A stretch of DNA of 64,000 nt, taken from the NCBI RefSeq assembly GCF_030268225.1, contig NZ_BSQG01000010.1:1-64000 (forward strand), read 5' to 3'. Within the stretch, counting starts at the first letter, position 1. Each line of letters begins with the position of its first letter. A program made the translations under genes and the position numbers. Shown here in pieces: positions 28,403-37,229 of the stretch. This DNA is from Nocardiopsis ansamitocini. GTDB taxonomy: Bacteria; Actinomycetota; Actinomycetes; Streptosporangiales; Streptosporangiaceae. A model generated the notes under the pieces. The model had not been told where the DNA came from. It worked only from the letters and a program-made list of their open reading frames with translations, and did no database searches.

Positions 28403-29851
28403 TCACTCCAGGGGCAGCAGAACCGTCACCGACGTTCCCCGCCCCTCCCGGCTGACCAGTTCCACCCTGCCCTCGTGAGCGGTCACGATCACCGCGGAGA
28501 TCGCCAACCCCAGGCCGGCCCCGCCCGCGGCACGCGAGCGCGCCGCGTCCACCCGGTAGAAGCGGTCGAAGGCGTGCGCCGCCGCCCCGGCCGGGATACC
28601 GGGGCCCTCGTCGCGCACGGTGAGCACCGCGACGGTCCGGGTTCCCGCGGGCAGTCGGCCCGAGACCACCGCGCCCGGCTCCGGGGCGCGGATGCCGGAG
28701 CGGCGCACCGACACCCGCACGGGTGTACCCGGCGGGGTGTGGACCAGGCTGTTGCCGATCAGGTTGACCAGCACCTGGCGCAGTCGCAACTCGTCGCCCA
28801 CCAGCCGGATCGCAGACGGCGCGTCCAGCTCCAGGACGGTGTGCGGCGCGCGGGCCCGCGCGTCGGCGACCGCCTCGCGGGTGATCCCCGCCAGCTCCAC
28901 GTCGTCGGCCCGGAGGTCGGGTTCCTCGTCGAAACGGGCCAGGAACAGCAGGTCGTCCACGAGCCGCCCCATACGCGACGCCTCCGATTCGATGCGCTCC
29001 ATCCACCGGTCCACTCCTCCACCGTCGGGGGGCGCGCCCGCGCTGCGGCTCTGCCGGTGCAACTCCGCGAACCCGCGGATGGAGGCGAGCGGGGTACGCA
29101 GTTCATGGGAGGCGTCGGCCACGAACCGCCGCATCCGCGCCTCGGAGCGGGAGCGCTCGTCCAGCGCCCTCGCCAGCTCCGCCAGCATCGTGTTGATGGA
29201 GGCCGCCAGGCGCCCGGTCTCGGTTCGGGGGTCGGGGTCGGTGATGCGTTCGTCCAGGGCCCCGGCGGCGATGGCCTCGGCGGTGCGCTCGATGCGTTCC
29301 AGGGGGCGCAGCTGGATCCGCACGATCGCCACCGCGCCCGCGCCCAGCGCGGCCAGCAGCAGCACCCCCATCACACACTCGATGAGCAGCAGCCGGGTGA
29401 GGGTGTCGTCGATCGAGGCGAGGGAGCGCGCCACCACGATCGTTTCGCCATCGGTGGTGCGCATCGCGATGGCACGCCAGTCGCTGCCTCCGGCGACGTC
29501 GTCCAGAGTGAAAGGGTCACCTCCCACGTCGGCGCCGTCGACGCCGCCGAGGTCGGGGTCTCCGGTGTCGCCCTGGCCCTGTCCCGTACTCCAGAGCACG
29601 TCCCCCGCCTCGTCGAGGGCGACGATGCGGTAGTCGGTGGGCGCGCGCGGTCCCGGTACCTGCTCGGGGGTGTCGGGGGGCGGCCCCATCGCCACTGGCC
29701 TGGCGAGTTCACGGAGGCGTCCGTCGATGTCGTCGAGCAGCGACCGTTGCAGCAGTACCACTCCGACCAGGCTGAACGCGACCAGGCAGGCGGCGGTCAG
29801 GGCCAGGACGGCCAGCACCAGGCGCCCGCGCAGGCCGTGGGGACGACGCAT
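28403..29851 (-). CDS. Two-component sensor histidine kinase
   Basis: A 482-residue membrane sensor. The first helix is at about residues 9-32 (LVLAVLALTAACLVAFSLVG), then an extracellular sensor region, then a second helix near 150-175 (LLLIECVMGVLLLAALGAGA). A HAMP segment, a HisKA domain (VADASHELRTPLASIRGFAE, phospho-acceptor His) and a HATPase with DEGPGIP and GGAGLGLAI follow. The ATG at 29851 overlaps the response regulator stop (TGATG), so the pair is coupled. It resembles the MprB/TcrY type of actinobacterial envelope-stress kinases; the signal is unknown. Confidence 0.9.
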   Translation of the reverse strand: MRRPHGLRGRLVLAVLALTAACLVAFSLVGVVLLQRSLLDDIDGRLRELARPVAMGPPPDTPEQVPGPRAPTDYRIVALDEAGDVLWSTGQGQGDTGDPDLGGVDGADVGGDPFTLDDVAGGSDWRAIAMRTTDGETIVVARSLASIDDTLTRLLLIECVMGVLLLAALGAGAVAIVRIQLRPLERIERTAEAIAAGALDERITDPDPRTETGRLAASINTMLAELARALDERSRSEARMRRFVADASHELRTPLASIRGFAELHRQSRSAGAPPDGGGVDRWMERIESEASRMGRLVDDLLFLARFDEEPDLRADDVELAGITREAVADARARAPHTVLELDAPSAIRLVGDELRLRQVLVNLIGNSLVHTPPGTPVRVSVRRSGIRAPEPGAVVSGRLPAGTRTVAVLTVRDEGPGIPAGAAAHAFDRFYRVDAARSRAAGGAGLGLAISAVIVTAHEGRVELVSREGRGTSVTVLLPLE

Positions 29852-30564
29852 CAGGTGCCCGCGGGGGTGGCGGAGCGGCGCAGGGTGTAGCCGATCCCCC
29901 ACACGGTGCGGATCAGCGGTTCGGCCCCGGTGTCGATCTTGCGGCGCAGGTAGCTGATGTAGGACTCCACGACGCGGCTGTCACCGGCGTCCTGCCCCCA
30001 CACCCGGTCCATGATCTGGGATTTGCTGACGACGCTCTCGGCGTTGACCAGCAGGTAGCGCAGCAGGTTGAACTCGGTGGGCGAGAGTCGCACCGGCCGG
30101 CCCGCGCGACGCACCTCCCGCAGGCCCTCGTCCAGTTCGAGGTCGGCGTAGCGCAGGCATTCCGGGGCCGGTGCCGCCGAGCGTGTGCGGCGCAGGATCG
30201 CGGTGATGCGCAGGACCACCTCTTCCAGGCTGAAGGGCTTGGTGACGTAGTCGTCGGCCCCGGCCCGCAGCCCCGCGACCCGGTCGGCCACCCCGTCGCG
30301 GGCCGTCAGGAAGAGCACCGGCAGGTCCGGGGCGGCGGCGCGCAACCGCTGCGCCACCGCGAAGCCGTCGAGGTCGGGCAGCATGACGTCGAGGACGACG
30401 ATGTCGGGCCGCCACTCGGCGGCCACCTCCAGGGCCTTTGCCCCGGTTCCCGCGCCGCGGGCGTGGAAGCCGCTGAGCTCCAGGGAGGCGGTGAGCAGCT
30501 CAAGGATGTTGGGTTCGTCCTCGACGATGAGGACGGCCGCGGTCGAACCGCTCTGACCAGGCAC
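29851..30564 (-). CDS. OmpR-family response regulator
   Basis: A 237-residue regulator. The receiver domain carries the acidic pocket VEDEPN, the phospho-acceptor Asp in VVLDVMLPDLDG and the conserved Lys in VTKPF. The C-terminal winged helix is of the OmpR/PhoB type (LSPTEFNLLRYLLVNAESVV, then DRVWG and VESYISYLRRKID). The GTG at 30564 is preferred because GGAGG lies 5-9 bases upstream. A longer reading to 30657 has no such support. It is the partner of the overlapping kinase. Confidence 0.9.
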   Translation of the reverse strand: MPGQSGSTAAVLIVEDEPNILELLTASLELSGFHARGAGTGAKALEVAAEWRPDIVVLDVMLPDLDGFAVAQRLRAAAPDLPVLFLTARDGVADRVAGLRAGADDYVTKPFSLEEVVLRITAILRRTRSAAPAPECLRYADLELDEGLREVRRAGRPVRLSPTEFNLLRYLLVNAESVVSKSQIMDRVWGQDAGDSRVVESYISYLRRKIDTGAEPLIRTVWGIGYTLRRSATPAGT

Positions 30565-30730
30565 ACTGCCTCCAACAGGAGTGGGGAGGGCGACAGCGCG
30601 CCAGCGTAGCCGCTCAGGGTCAGAACCGGGTAAGAGAACCGTGGTGCGCGTGCCCACCGCCGGGGAAACGGCACCGCGCGGAGCCGCACGCTAGCGTGGT
30701 CGGACCCGTCCCCCAGCAACGGAGGCCGCC

Positions 30731-31162
30731 ATGCTCGGCGAGCAGATGGAACGTGTCATGCCGATCATCATGATGCTCGGGATCGGCGGACTGGCCGCCG
30801 TAGTCGGCGTACGCCAGTTGCTGCGGACCTCCCGGCTGCGCTCCACGGGGGTGCGGGTCGGGGGCACGATCGTCGGCCAGGTCGGTTATTCCTCCACCAA
30901 CCGTCGCCGCAACCGGGCCGCGGTGTTCGAGTTCCGCACGGTCGACGGCGACCCGGTCCGGGTGCAGCAGAAGATCGCGGTGTCGCACACCCTGCTGCGG
31001 CAGGGGCAGCCGGTGACGGTGGCCTACGATCCGGCCGATCCCCGGCAGGCCGAGATCGTCGAGGCGAAAAACCAGATCGGCGGAGCGGTGCTCCTCATCA
31101 CCGTGGGCGGCCTGTTCTTCCTGGTGGGGGCCGTGATTTTGGTGTCGCGACTGCTGGGCTGA
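30731..31162 (+). CDS. DUF3592 membrane protein
   Basis: A 143-residue protein with a membrane helix at each end (PIIMMLGIGGLAAVVGV and GGAVLLITVGGLFFLVGAVI). Between them is a beta-strand domain (GVRVGGTIVGQV, VFEFRTVDGDPVRVQQKIA, VTVAYDPADPRQAEI) typical of DUF3592, whose YDPxxP motif is visible. The function of the family is unknown. The gene diverges from the two-component system and has a CGGAGG site before its ATG. Confidence 0.75.
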   Translation: MLGEQMERVMPIIMMLGIGGLAAVVGVRQLLRTSRLRSTGVRVGGTIVGQVGYSSTNRRRNRAAVFEFRTVDGDPVRVQQKIAVSHTLLRQGQPVTVAYDPADPRQAEIVEAKNQIGGAVLLITVGGLFFLVGAVILVSRLLG

Positions 31163-31208
31163 CCGCGTCGCGCCGGCCGTCGCGCCCCGCACCGCATAGA
31201 TTGGGCCG

Positions 31209-31760
31209 GTGAACGACTTCGCTGTGCGGCGGCGAGTGCGCACGACCCCGCGCCTGCGGTTGGAACCGGTAGGCCCCGAGCACATCGAGGACCTGTTGGA
31301 ACTCCACCGGGAGGAGGCCGTTCCCTCCCCGGGCGAAGCGTGGGACCGGGAGGCCGCAACCCGCTCGGCGCAGCGCTGCGCGGCGGGGTGGGCTCTGCAC
31401 GGCGCCCAGCAGTGGATGGCCTACGACGCCGCGAGCGGCGCGGTGGTCGGGCGCGGCGGCGTCTCGTTGCAGCAGGTGGAGGACATCGACCGCTGGGAGG
31501 CCGGCTGGGAGGTCCGTCCCGGTCTGCGCGGGCGCGGCTACGCCACCGAGATCGGCCGCGCGGGCCTGGACTTCGCGTTCGGCGAGTTGGGGGCCGACGA
31601 GGTGGTGGCGTTCGCCGAACACGACAACGCCCCGTCCCTGGCGGTGATGCGCCGCCTGGGGATGACGTACCGTCACGACATCCGGCACTGCGGCACCCCT
31701 TGCGCCCTCTACTCCCTAAAACGTCCCCCGGATGCGGGGCGCGCTCGCTCCCACGGGTAG
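31209..31760 (+). CDS. GNAT family N-acetyltransferase (RimJ/RimL-like)
   Basis: A 183-residue acetyltransferase. It opens with TPRLRLEPVGPEHIEDLLEL, typical of RimJ/RimL-like GNATs. The acetyl-CoA loop is GLRGRGYATEIGRAGLDFAF (R-x-x-G-x-G/A), and the C-terminal NAPSLAVMRRLGMTYRHDI is the conserved end of the domain. It would transfer an acetyl group to an amine; the acceptor is unknown. The start is the GTG at 31209. Confidence 0.8.
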   Translation: MNDFAVRRRVRTTPRLRLEPVGPEHIEDLLELHREEAVPSPGEAWDREAATRSAQRCAAGWALHGAQQWMAYDAASGAVVGRGGVSLQQVEDIDRWEAGWEVRPGLRGRGYATEIGRAGLDFAFGELGADEVVAFAEHDNAPSLAVMRRLGMTYRHDIRHCGTPCALYSLKRPPDAGRARSHG

Positions 31761-32040
31761 GTGAGGGCCGCGCGCTCCCGCCGAGGACAGGTCGGGCTCG
31801 GCGAGGAGGGCGGCCGACGCGCTCGTGCACGGACCGCTCGGTGACGAACAGCCAAGACGTGGTCCCGGCGCTGCCCGGCCCCTGGGCTCCCTTGGACTTC
31901 CTGTCGGGACCGCCTTTCTTGAATAGTGCGGTGTTTCGGGGGCACAAGTGATCCATTGCGATCGCCGGGCCGCTCTCCCCACCGGGGCGAACGGCCCACG
32001 GTCTGCCGTGCAGAACCGCCCTGGGAAAGGACCCCGACCG

Positions 32041-32757
32041 GTGAACCGTTCACACTCCTCCCTCCGCGACGAACCGGGCACGCCCCTGAACGCGCCGCGC
32101 CCCGGATGGATCGAGCTCGTCGTGGGATTGGTGGTGATGGCGCTCGTCACGTTCTCGCTGGCGTCGCTGCTGAACCAGCTGGGTATGAGCGGGCCCACCG
32201 CCGGCATCGTCTCGGGTCTGCTCAGTGGCGGCGCCGGGCTGGTCGCCTTCGCCGTGGCCGCGCTGGTGCGCGTGCGCTCCTGGCGCGCCTTCGGCGTACG
32301 CCCCACCACCGTGCGCTGGCTGCTGATGGGCGTCGCCGGAGGGTTCCTCGCGCTGATCGCCAAGATCGTGACCGTGCCCCTGTTCACCGCGCTGTTCGAC
32401 GTGGAGACCGACACCCAGGCCAGCTATGTCGCCGGGGCAAGTGCCGGCGCGGGGGCGCTGGTGCTGATGATGCTGACCCTGGCCGTGATCACGCCCATCG
32501 GCGAGGAGTTCCTGTTCCGCGGCGTGGTGACCACCGTGCTGCTGCGCTACGGCGCCCTGGTCGGCGTGGTGGGCAGTGCCGTGGTGTTCGCGCTCATGCA
32601 CGGCGTCAACGTCGTCTTCCCCTCGGCCCTGATCGTCGGGCTGATCACCGCCGAGCTCTACCGCCGCAGCGGATCGGTCTGGCCCGGGGTGGTCGTGCAC
32701 GCGGTCAACAACGCCATCGGCATCGCGATCTTCGCCCTGGTCCCCACCGCCATGTGA
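32041..32757 (+). CDS. CPBP family intramembrane glutamic endopeptidase
   Basis: A 238-residue polytopic membrane protein with six or more hydrophobic helices. The catalytic motif of the CAAX protease/bacteriocin-processing family is present (ITPIGEEFLFRGVV, the EExxxR motif), followed by the second conserved motif with His (VVFALMHGVN) and the last one (VVVHAVNNAIG). It should cut membrane-embedded substrates. The GTG at 32041 has a GGAAAGGA site. No bacteriocin or prenyl-protein partner is seen next to it. A terminator hairpin follows. Confidence 0.85.
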   Translation: MNRSHSSLRDEPGTPLNAPRPGWIELVVGLVVMALVTFSLASLLNQLGMSGPTAGIVSGLLSGGAGLVAFAVAALVRVRSWRAFGVRPTTVRWLLMGVAGGFLALIAKIVTVPLFTALFDVETDTQASYVAGASAGAGALVLMMLTLAVITPIGEEFLFRGVVTTVLLRYGALVGVVGSAVVFALMHGVNVVFPSALIVGLITAELYRRSGSVWPGVVVHAVNNAIGIAIFALVPTAM

Positions 32758-32764
32758 CCCACAA

Positions 32765-32793
32765 TGCGCACCGGTCCACCGGACCGGTGCGCA
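32765..32793. terminator. Bidirectional hairpin terminator
   Basis: Perfect 13-base arms (TGCGCACCGGTCC and GGACCGGTGCGCA) with a three-base loop, 8 bases after the CPBP protease stop. It stands between that gene and the convergent murG-like gene. Confidence 0.75.
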
Positions 32794-32898
32794 CCCGCCT
32801 CGCCCCTGGGGTCGTCGCAGAGTCCACGACGCCCAGGCACGCGGTCCACACTGCAAGGACAGACCCCGCGCCGCCCTCCCGCTTCCGAGGAGCGGTGC

Positions 32899-34092
32899 CT
32901 AGTCGGCGGCGGCGGACAGCATGACGTCGACCAGCCGCTCCGCCGCATCGGGCCGACCGTGGGACCGGGCCCGCTCGGCGATGGCGCAACGCAGTCCGGG
33001 GTCGGCCAGCAGTGGCTCCACCGCTTCGCGCAGGCGCTCGGCGGACACCTCCTCCAGCAGCGCCACAGCGGCGTCGGCTTCCTGCAAATGGCGGGCGTTG
33101 TGCGCCTGCTCGTTACCGGCGGAGGAGGCCAGCGGGATGAAGACGGCGGCCTTGCCCAGCGCGGTCAGCTCCGCGATCGTCCCGGCGCCGCTGCGGGAGA
33201 CCACTACATCGGCCAGCGCGAGGACGTCGGGGAGTTCGGGGCCGACGAAGTCGGTCAGGTGGTACCGGGCCGCCAGGTCGCCGGGCAGCGCCGCGGCGCT
33301 CTGACGGAGCGCGTCCAGGTTCGCCGCACCGCACTGGTGGACGACGTTGGCGCGCGACAGCAGCCACGGCAGGAGGGCCTGCACGGTCGTGTTGATCTGG
33401 GCCGATCCCTGTGCCCCGCCGGTGACGTAGACGGTGGGCAGCTCCGGGTCGTGGCCGTTGAACTCCAAGGCCTTGACCGCGTGGTCGGCGTTGCCGGAAA
33501 GCACCTCGGGCCGTACCGGGTTGCCCGTCACGACGGCGTTCTCGCGGGAGGAGTCGGACAGCAGCGGGATGGTCGACTCGGAGGAGACGGCGACCCGGGC
33601 CGCGACGCGGGCGAGCACCCGGTTGGCCAGGCCCAGCCGGACCGTCTGTTCGTGGACCACCAGCGGGCGGCGGCAGACCTTGGCGGCCAGGCCGACGGGG
33701 ACGGCGACGTAGCCGCCGGTGGCGAGCACCACGTCGGGGCGGAAGTCGGAGACGAGCCTGCGGGCCTGGGCGACTCCGCGGGGGACGTTGCTCATGTCCT
33801 TGACGTTTTCCCGGGAGACCAGCTTGAGCGGGTTCGCGGAGCGGCGGATCTTGCCGGTGGCGACCGCCGCGAAGGGGATCTGCTCGGCCGCCGCGATACG
33901 GGACTCAAGGCTGTCGGCCGTTCCCACCCACAGGACTTCCAGTCCTCTGCCTGCCGCCGCGAGCCGTGCGCGCAGCGTGCGCACTGCGGTGAGGGCGGGG
34001 TAGGTGTGGCCGCCCGTCCCGCCTCCGGTGACGATCAGGCGGAAGGCCGGTTCGGGTTCGGGCGGGCGACGGGTGGCGTCGTCACTGTTCAC
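32899..34092 (-). CDS. MurG-like UDP-GlcNAc:undecaprenyl-PP-MurNAc-pentapeptide transferase
   Basis: A 397-residue GT-B glycosyltransferase. It has the N-terminal lipid-phosphate loop VTGGGTGGHTYPALT, the linker region DVVLATGGYVAVPVGLAAK, a second glycine loop VTGGAQGSAQIN and the donor-site region VVSRSGAGTIAELTALGKAA. MurG makes lipid II at the inner face of the membrane. The gene is not inside a division-and-cell-wall cluster here. It is therefore probably a second copy or a specialised paralogue rather than the essential housekeeping murG. The start is either the GTG at 34092 (GGAA upstream, preferred) or one at 34113. Confidence 0.75.
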   Translation of the reverse strand: MNSDDATRRPPEPEPAFRLIVTGGGTGGHTYPALTAVRTLRARLAAAGRGLEVLWVGTADSLESRIAAAEQIPFAAVATGKIRRSANPLKLVSRENVKDMSNVPRGVAQARRLVSDFRPDVVLATGGYVAVPVGLAAKVCRRPLVVHEQTVRLGLANRVLARVAARVAVSSESTIPLLSDSSRENAVVTGNPVRPEVLSGNADHAVKALEFNGHDPELPTVYVTGGAQGSAQINTTVQALLPWLLSRANVVHQCGAANLDALRQSAAALPGDLAARYHLTDFVGPELPDVLALADVVVSRSGAGTIAELTALGKAAVFIPLASSAGNEQAHNARHLQEADAAVALLEEVSAERLREAVEPLLADPGLRCAIAERARSHGRPDAAERLVDVMLSAAAD

Positions 34093-34113
34093 AAGGTTCC
34101 AATCTGGCTGCAC

Positions 34114-34502
34114 CGGGGCTCGCTGTGCCGTAGTGGGTTTCTTCGACGGCTGTCGTGCTCGGGAATCGGCGTCCGGACACGCGGAACGCCCCCGTCCTCA
34201 AGGGCCGTTCGGCGTAAGGGGGAAGCGCTCACTGGGCCCCTTGTTCTTCCTGTCCGGAAAAAACGGGGTCCGTCAGTTGTACCGCGTGTTCACGGTGGCC
34301 GCTGTATTCGCGGCCGACGCGGATGCCCCTACGGGGCAGGGAATCCGGACGTAGGGGACCGACCTCGGAATCGGTGCGGGCGGGGTCGGATCAGGAGCAA
34401 ACGGGAGGCGCCCCGCCCCTGCCTGCGGGAACGCCCGGAGGATGCGCGCACCTCTGCGCGGGGAGGGCAACGCTTCCGTGCGCAGTAATCCATGGGCGGG
34501 CG
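34114..34502. other. Intergenic region between murG-like gene and CRISPR array trailer end
   Basis: About 390 bases with no convincing gene. The right part (about 34410-34470) holds CTGCGCGGGG- and CTGCGGG-like pieces that may be badly decayed CRISPR repeats, but their spacing does not keep the 61-base period. Nothing else was recognised. Confidence 0.35.
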
Positions 34503-35139
34503 CCGACCGTTCGCGCCTGCGCGGGGGCACGGGCTACGACCGACGTTGGCAGCGCACACGCGAGGTCCATCCCCGCCTGCGCGGGGGTCACGCGGACCTC
34601 ACCGGTCGCCATGTACGGGATGCCGGCCCATCCCCGCCTGCGCGGGGGTCACAGCAGTGGGGTATTAATTCCAATTTTCGTTCACGGCCCATCCCCGCCT
34701 GCGCGGGGGTCACGGACGTGGTCGCCGCTTCGGTGAGAACGCCTACGGCCCATCCCCGCCTGCGCGGGGGTCACCGCCGCGATGATCGACTCCGCATACG
34801 CGCCGCCGGCCCATCCCCGCCTGCGCGGGGGTCACCCGGGGGTCGGGGCGGCGGGGGTGCTCCGGCCGGCCCATCCCCGCCTGCGCGGGGGTCACTCGTC
34901 GAACAGCTGAGCTTTCAACTCGAAGTCCGGCCCATCCCCGCCTGCGCGGGGGTCACAGTCGGGCGCTGCTCTGCCGCTGGAGCCACGCCGGCCCATCCCC
35001 GCCTGCGCGGGGGTCACAAGTAGATGACGGTGACGCCGGCGTTGATGAACGGCCCATCCCCGCCTGCGCGGGGGTCACGTCCCGGCGGCCGGGATCATCC
35101 GGCATCCCAACGGCCCATCCCCGCCTGCGCGGGGGTCAC
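34503..35139 (-). CRISPR. Type I-E CRISPR array 1, ten repeats plus one degenerate repeat
   Basis: A 29-base repeat recurs every 61 bases (once 60), with 32-base spacers (one of 31). Repeats start at 34563, 34624, 34685, 34746, 34807, 34867, 34928, 34989, 35050 and 35111. Read on the minus strand the repeat begins GTGACCCCCGCGCAGGCG and ends GGGATGGGCCG, with a CCCCGC/GCGGGG hairpin, the classic I-E form. The copy ending at 34530 has lost a base and its left half, and the one at 34563 has substitutions in its left end. Decay is therefore at the low-coordinate end, which marks that as the trailer. The leader and cas2 are at the other end, so the array is read leftward. Confidence 0.97.
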
Positions 35140-35215
35140 AGTTAACGACCTGCGGCTTTGCGGCGCGTTATCATAATGAGATATTCCGTTTTGTCGGGTT
35201 GAATGCAGGAAGCCC
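35140..35215 (-). promoter_or_regulatory. CRISPR leader
   Basis: The 80 bases between cas2 and the first repeat are AT-rich for this genome (minus strand: ACGGAATATCTCATTATGAT, ending in GTTAACT next to the repeat). This is where transcription of the array and insertion of new spacers should begin. Confidence 0.65.
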
Positions 35216-35220
35216 TCCCC

Positions 35221-35547
35221 TCACCACCCGTCCGGCAGGATCGCCGTGGGCTCGTCCTTCTCCAGCGGGGAGAGGCCGATCAGCCGCAGTCCGTCGAAGT
35301 CGACGGGGATGCGGCGGCGCTCCCCCGCCGTGCGGATCGTGAAGCCCTGCTCGTTGTCGTCGGGGTGGACGCAGACGGCCGCGCCGTCCTCCACCGACGC
35401 GCTCACGACCTCCCACAGCTCGTCGCGGACGCGGGCGCTCATCGTCCCCACGTAGACGCCGGCCACCGGCTCCAGCATCCAGCGCGACAGCGCCCCGCGC
35501 ACCCGGTCCGGGACGGCCGTCGTGGAGATCACCACGAGCCTGGTCAC
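35221..35547 (-). CDS. cas2: CRISPR-associated endoribonuclease Cas2, subtype I-E
   Basis: A 108-residue Cas2e: TRLVVISTTAVPDRVRGALS, then RWMLEPVAGVYVG and VRDELW, with the extended C-terminal tail typical of the I-E form. It forms the structural core of the Cas1-Cas2 integrase that adds new spacers. The GTG start overlaps the cas1 stop by 4 bases. An upstream extension to 35619 is rejected because it only reads arginine-rich sequence. The gene directly borders the CRISPR leader. Confidence 0.92.
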   Translation of the reverse strand: MTRLVVISTTAVPDRVRGALSRWMLEPVAGVYVGTMSARVRDELWEVVSASVEDGAAVCVHPDDNEQGFTIRTAGERRRIPVDFDGLRLIGLSPLEKDEPTAILPDGW

Positions 35548-36542
35548 CGCCCCTCCCCGTCCACCGCGCGGTCGGCGTAGTTCACTCCGCCGGCGACCGC
35601 GCCCACGAGCGGGTCCCACAGGTCGGCCACCGGCCAGGGACCCGCGCCGACGGGCTCATCGTCGTCGTCCTCGTCCGCTCCCGGGTCGAGGAGTTCCTGG
35701 ATGTCGCGGACCATGCGCGGGATCAGGCGGTAGAGCGTGAGGTTGCGGCGCAGCCGGACCCGCGCCTCCCCCTCCGGCGAGGAGGAGTCGTGCAGTGCGA
35801 AGGCAAGCGGGAGGGTCATGCGCGCCTTGTAGAGGTCGGCGACGTCGAACACGAACGAATGCTGCTTTCCCGAGTGCACGAACCCCAGCCCAGCCGAGCA
35901 CCCCAGGTGGGCGATCACCGAGTGCGCCACCCCGTACAGCGCGGCGTTGGCCGAGGACAGCGCCTTGTTCACCGGGGACTGCTCGTCCCAGTCGCCGGGG
36001 TCGTAGCTGCGCTTGAACGGCTTCACCCCGTTCTTCGCGGCCAACTGCCGGTACAGGGCCTTCATGCGCTGACCTTCGAGCGCACGCAGCCGTTCGATCG
36101 AGGTGCCCTCGGCTACCTCCTCGTCGAACCGCATCTCGTACATGCGCGTTGCGACGTCGAGCCTGCGCTCGTCGTCTGCGTAGGCGCGGGCCTGGCGGTC
36201 GAGCCACTTGACGGTGCGGTTGGGCGCGGGGAAGCTCCCGTAGTTGAGGATGCCTCCCGCACCACAGTTGACGACGGTGGTGTTGTGCCGCATGAACGTC
36301 TCCATCGCCCGGCCGGTGATGGAGGTGCCCGGCCCCAGCAGCACGCACGCCAGCGACGCGGTGGGGATGGGCACGCGTTGCACACCGGAGGCCTCGGTCT
36401 CGATCTCCGCGCACACGCCGGTGTCGGTCTGCACGATCCGGCAGATGTCGGCGAACAGGAACGACAATCCGTCCGACACCCTGGGCAGCATGGCGAGGGT
36501 GGGGCGGGCCAGCAGTTTCCGGGCGTTGTCCTCGGCTCCCAT
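35544..36542 (-). CDS. cas1: CRISPR-associated integrase Cas1, subtype I-E
   Basis: A 332-residue Cas1e. The metal-binding residues fall in ALEGQRMKALY (Glu), GFVHSGKQHSFVFD (His and Asp) and DVADLYK. The conserved helix ALSSANAALYGVAHSVIAHL is intact. With Cas2 it captures foreign DNA and inserts it at the leader end of the array. It is separated by 3 bases from cas6e and overlaps cas2. All catalytic motifs look intact, so adaptation should be possible. This is the only cas1 in the window. Confidence 0.95.
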   Translation of the reverse strand: MGAEDNARKLLARPTLAMLPRVSDGLSFLFADICRIVQTDTGVCAEIETEASGVQRVPIPTASLACVLLGPGTSITGRAMETFMRHNTTVVNCGAGGILNYGSFPAPNRTVKWLDRQARAYADDERRLDVATRMYEMRFDEEVAEGTSIERLRALEGQRMKALYRQLAAKNGVKPFKRSYDPGDWDEQSPVNKALSSANAALYGVAHSVIAHLGCSAGLGFVHSGKQHSFVFDVADLYKARMTLPLAFALHDSSSPEGEARVRLRRNLTLYRLIPRMVRDIQELLDPGADEDDDDEPVGAGPWPVADLWDPLVGAVAGGVNYADRAVDGEGR

Positions 36543-36545
36543 GCC

Positions 36546-37229
36546 TCACCCTTCCGCGAAGGCGAGGCTGAGCAGCCCGCACCCGTGCGACTTGCCGCGG
36601 CCGATACCGGTGAGCACGGCCGCGCGCACCGCCTCGGCGTCTGCGATGACGGCGGTGCCCTCGAAGCGGACCACCGGGTGCTTGATGCCGCGCCTGCGGG
36701 TGCTGGTCCCGTCGTCGCGGGCGTCGTCCAGGCCCGTCGAAGCGGCGCTGCGCAGGTCCAGGCCGTTGGTGGCCGCGCGGTCGGCCCACCAGGCGTCGGC
36801 CTCGGCCCCGCGCAGCGGCCGGGTGTAGGCCCTGGCGGGGGTCCCGGGGTCTCGACCGAGGCGTTCGGCGTTGTGCTCGGACTTGCCCAGCCGGCTCACC
36901 GGGCTGGCCACGATCCGGTAGCGCACGGCCTGCCCCTTCTCCAACCGTCCGAGGAAGGGGGTGAGGTCGCGGGTTTGGACGTCGCCGTAGCCGCCGCGCA
37001 GGACGTCGGTCTTCAACCGGTCGGTGCTCTGCACCAGCAACTGGACGCCGCTTCGGGTCTCGTCGACCCGGAACAGCAGCCCCCCTCGGCGGCGCGGGTC
37101 GGGCAGCGGCGCGCTGCCGAGGCCGGGCACGAGCCTGATGAGCCTGCGGTGGAGTTCGCCCGCGCTGCGGAAATCGGCGCGGACCTCCCTGTTCCGCAGG
37201 TCGGCGGTGATTCTGGTCAGCCACGTCAT
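36546..37229 (-). CDS. cas6e: CRISPR RNA endoribonuclease Cas6e (locus 1)
   Basis: A 227-residue Cas6e/CasE. The N-terminal ferredoxin-like fold contains ELHRRLIRLVPG, in which the His is the expected catalytic residue. The C-terminal GIGRGKSHGCGLLSLA is the glycine-rich RNA-binding loop of the family. It cuts the repeat transcript at the base of its hairpin and stays with the crRNA in Cascade. It overlaps cas5e by 4 bases and differs strongly from the Cas6e of locus 2. Confidence 0.9.
   Translation of the reverse strand: MTWLTRITADLRNREVRADFRSAGELHRRLIRLVPGLGSAPLPDPRRRGGLLFRVDETRSGVQLLVQSTDRLKTDVLRGGYGDVQTRDLTPFLGRLEKGQAVRYRIVASPVSRLGKSEHNAERLGRDPGTPARAYTRPLRGAEADAWWADRAATNGLDLRSAASTGLDDARDDGTSTRRRGIKHPVVRFEGTAVIADAEAVRAAVLTGIGRGKSHGCGLLSLAFAEG

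Noticed and set aside
34410-34470. Further degenerate CRISPR repeats beyond the trailer end
   Set aside because: CTGCGCGGGG-like pieces occur, but the spacing (about 64 and 30 bases) breaks the 61-base period, so they were not counted.
36546-37229. Locus 1 Cas6 as a different Cas6 subtype
   Set aside because: Though diverged, it keeps the Cas6e N-terminal His helix and the GxGxxxxxGxG loop and lies in standard I-E gene order.
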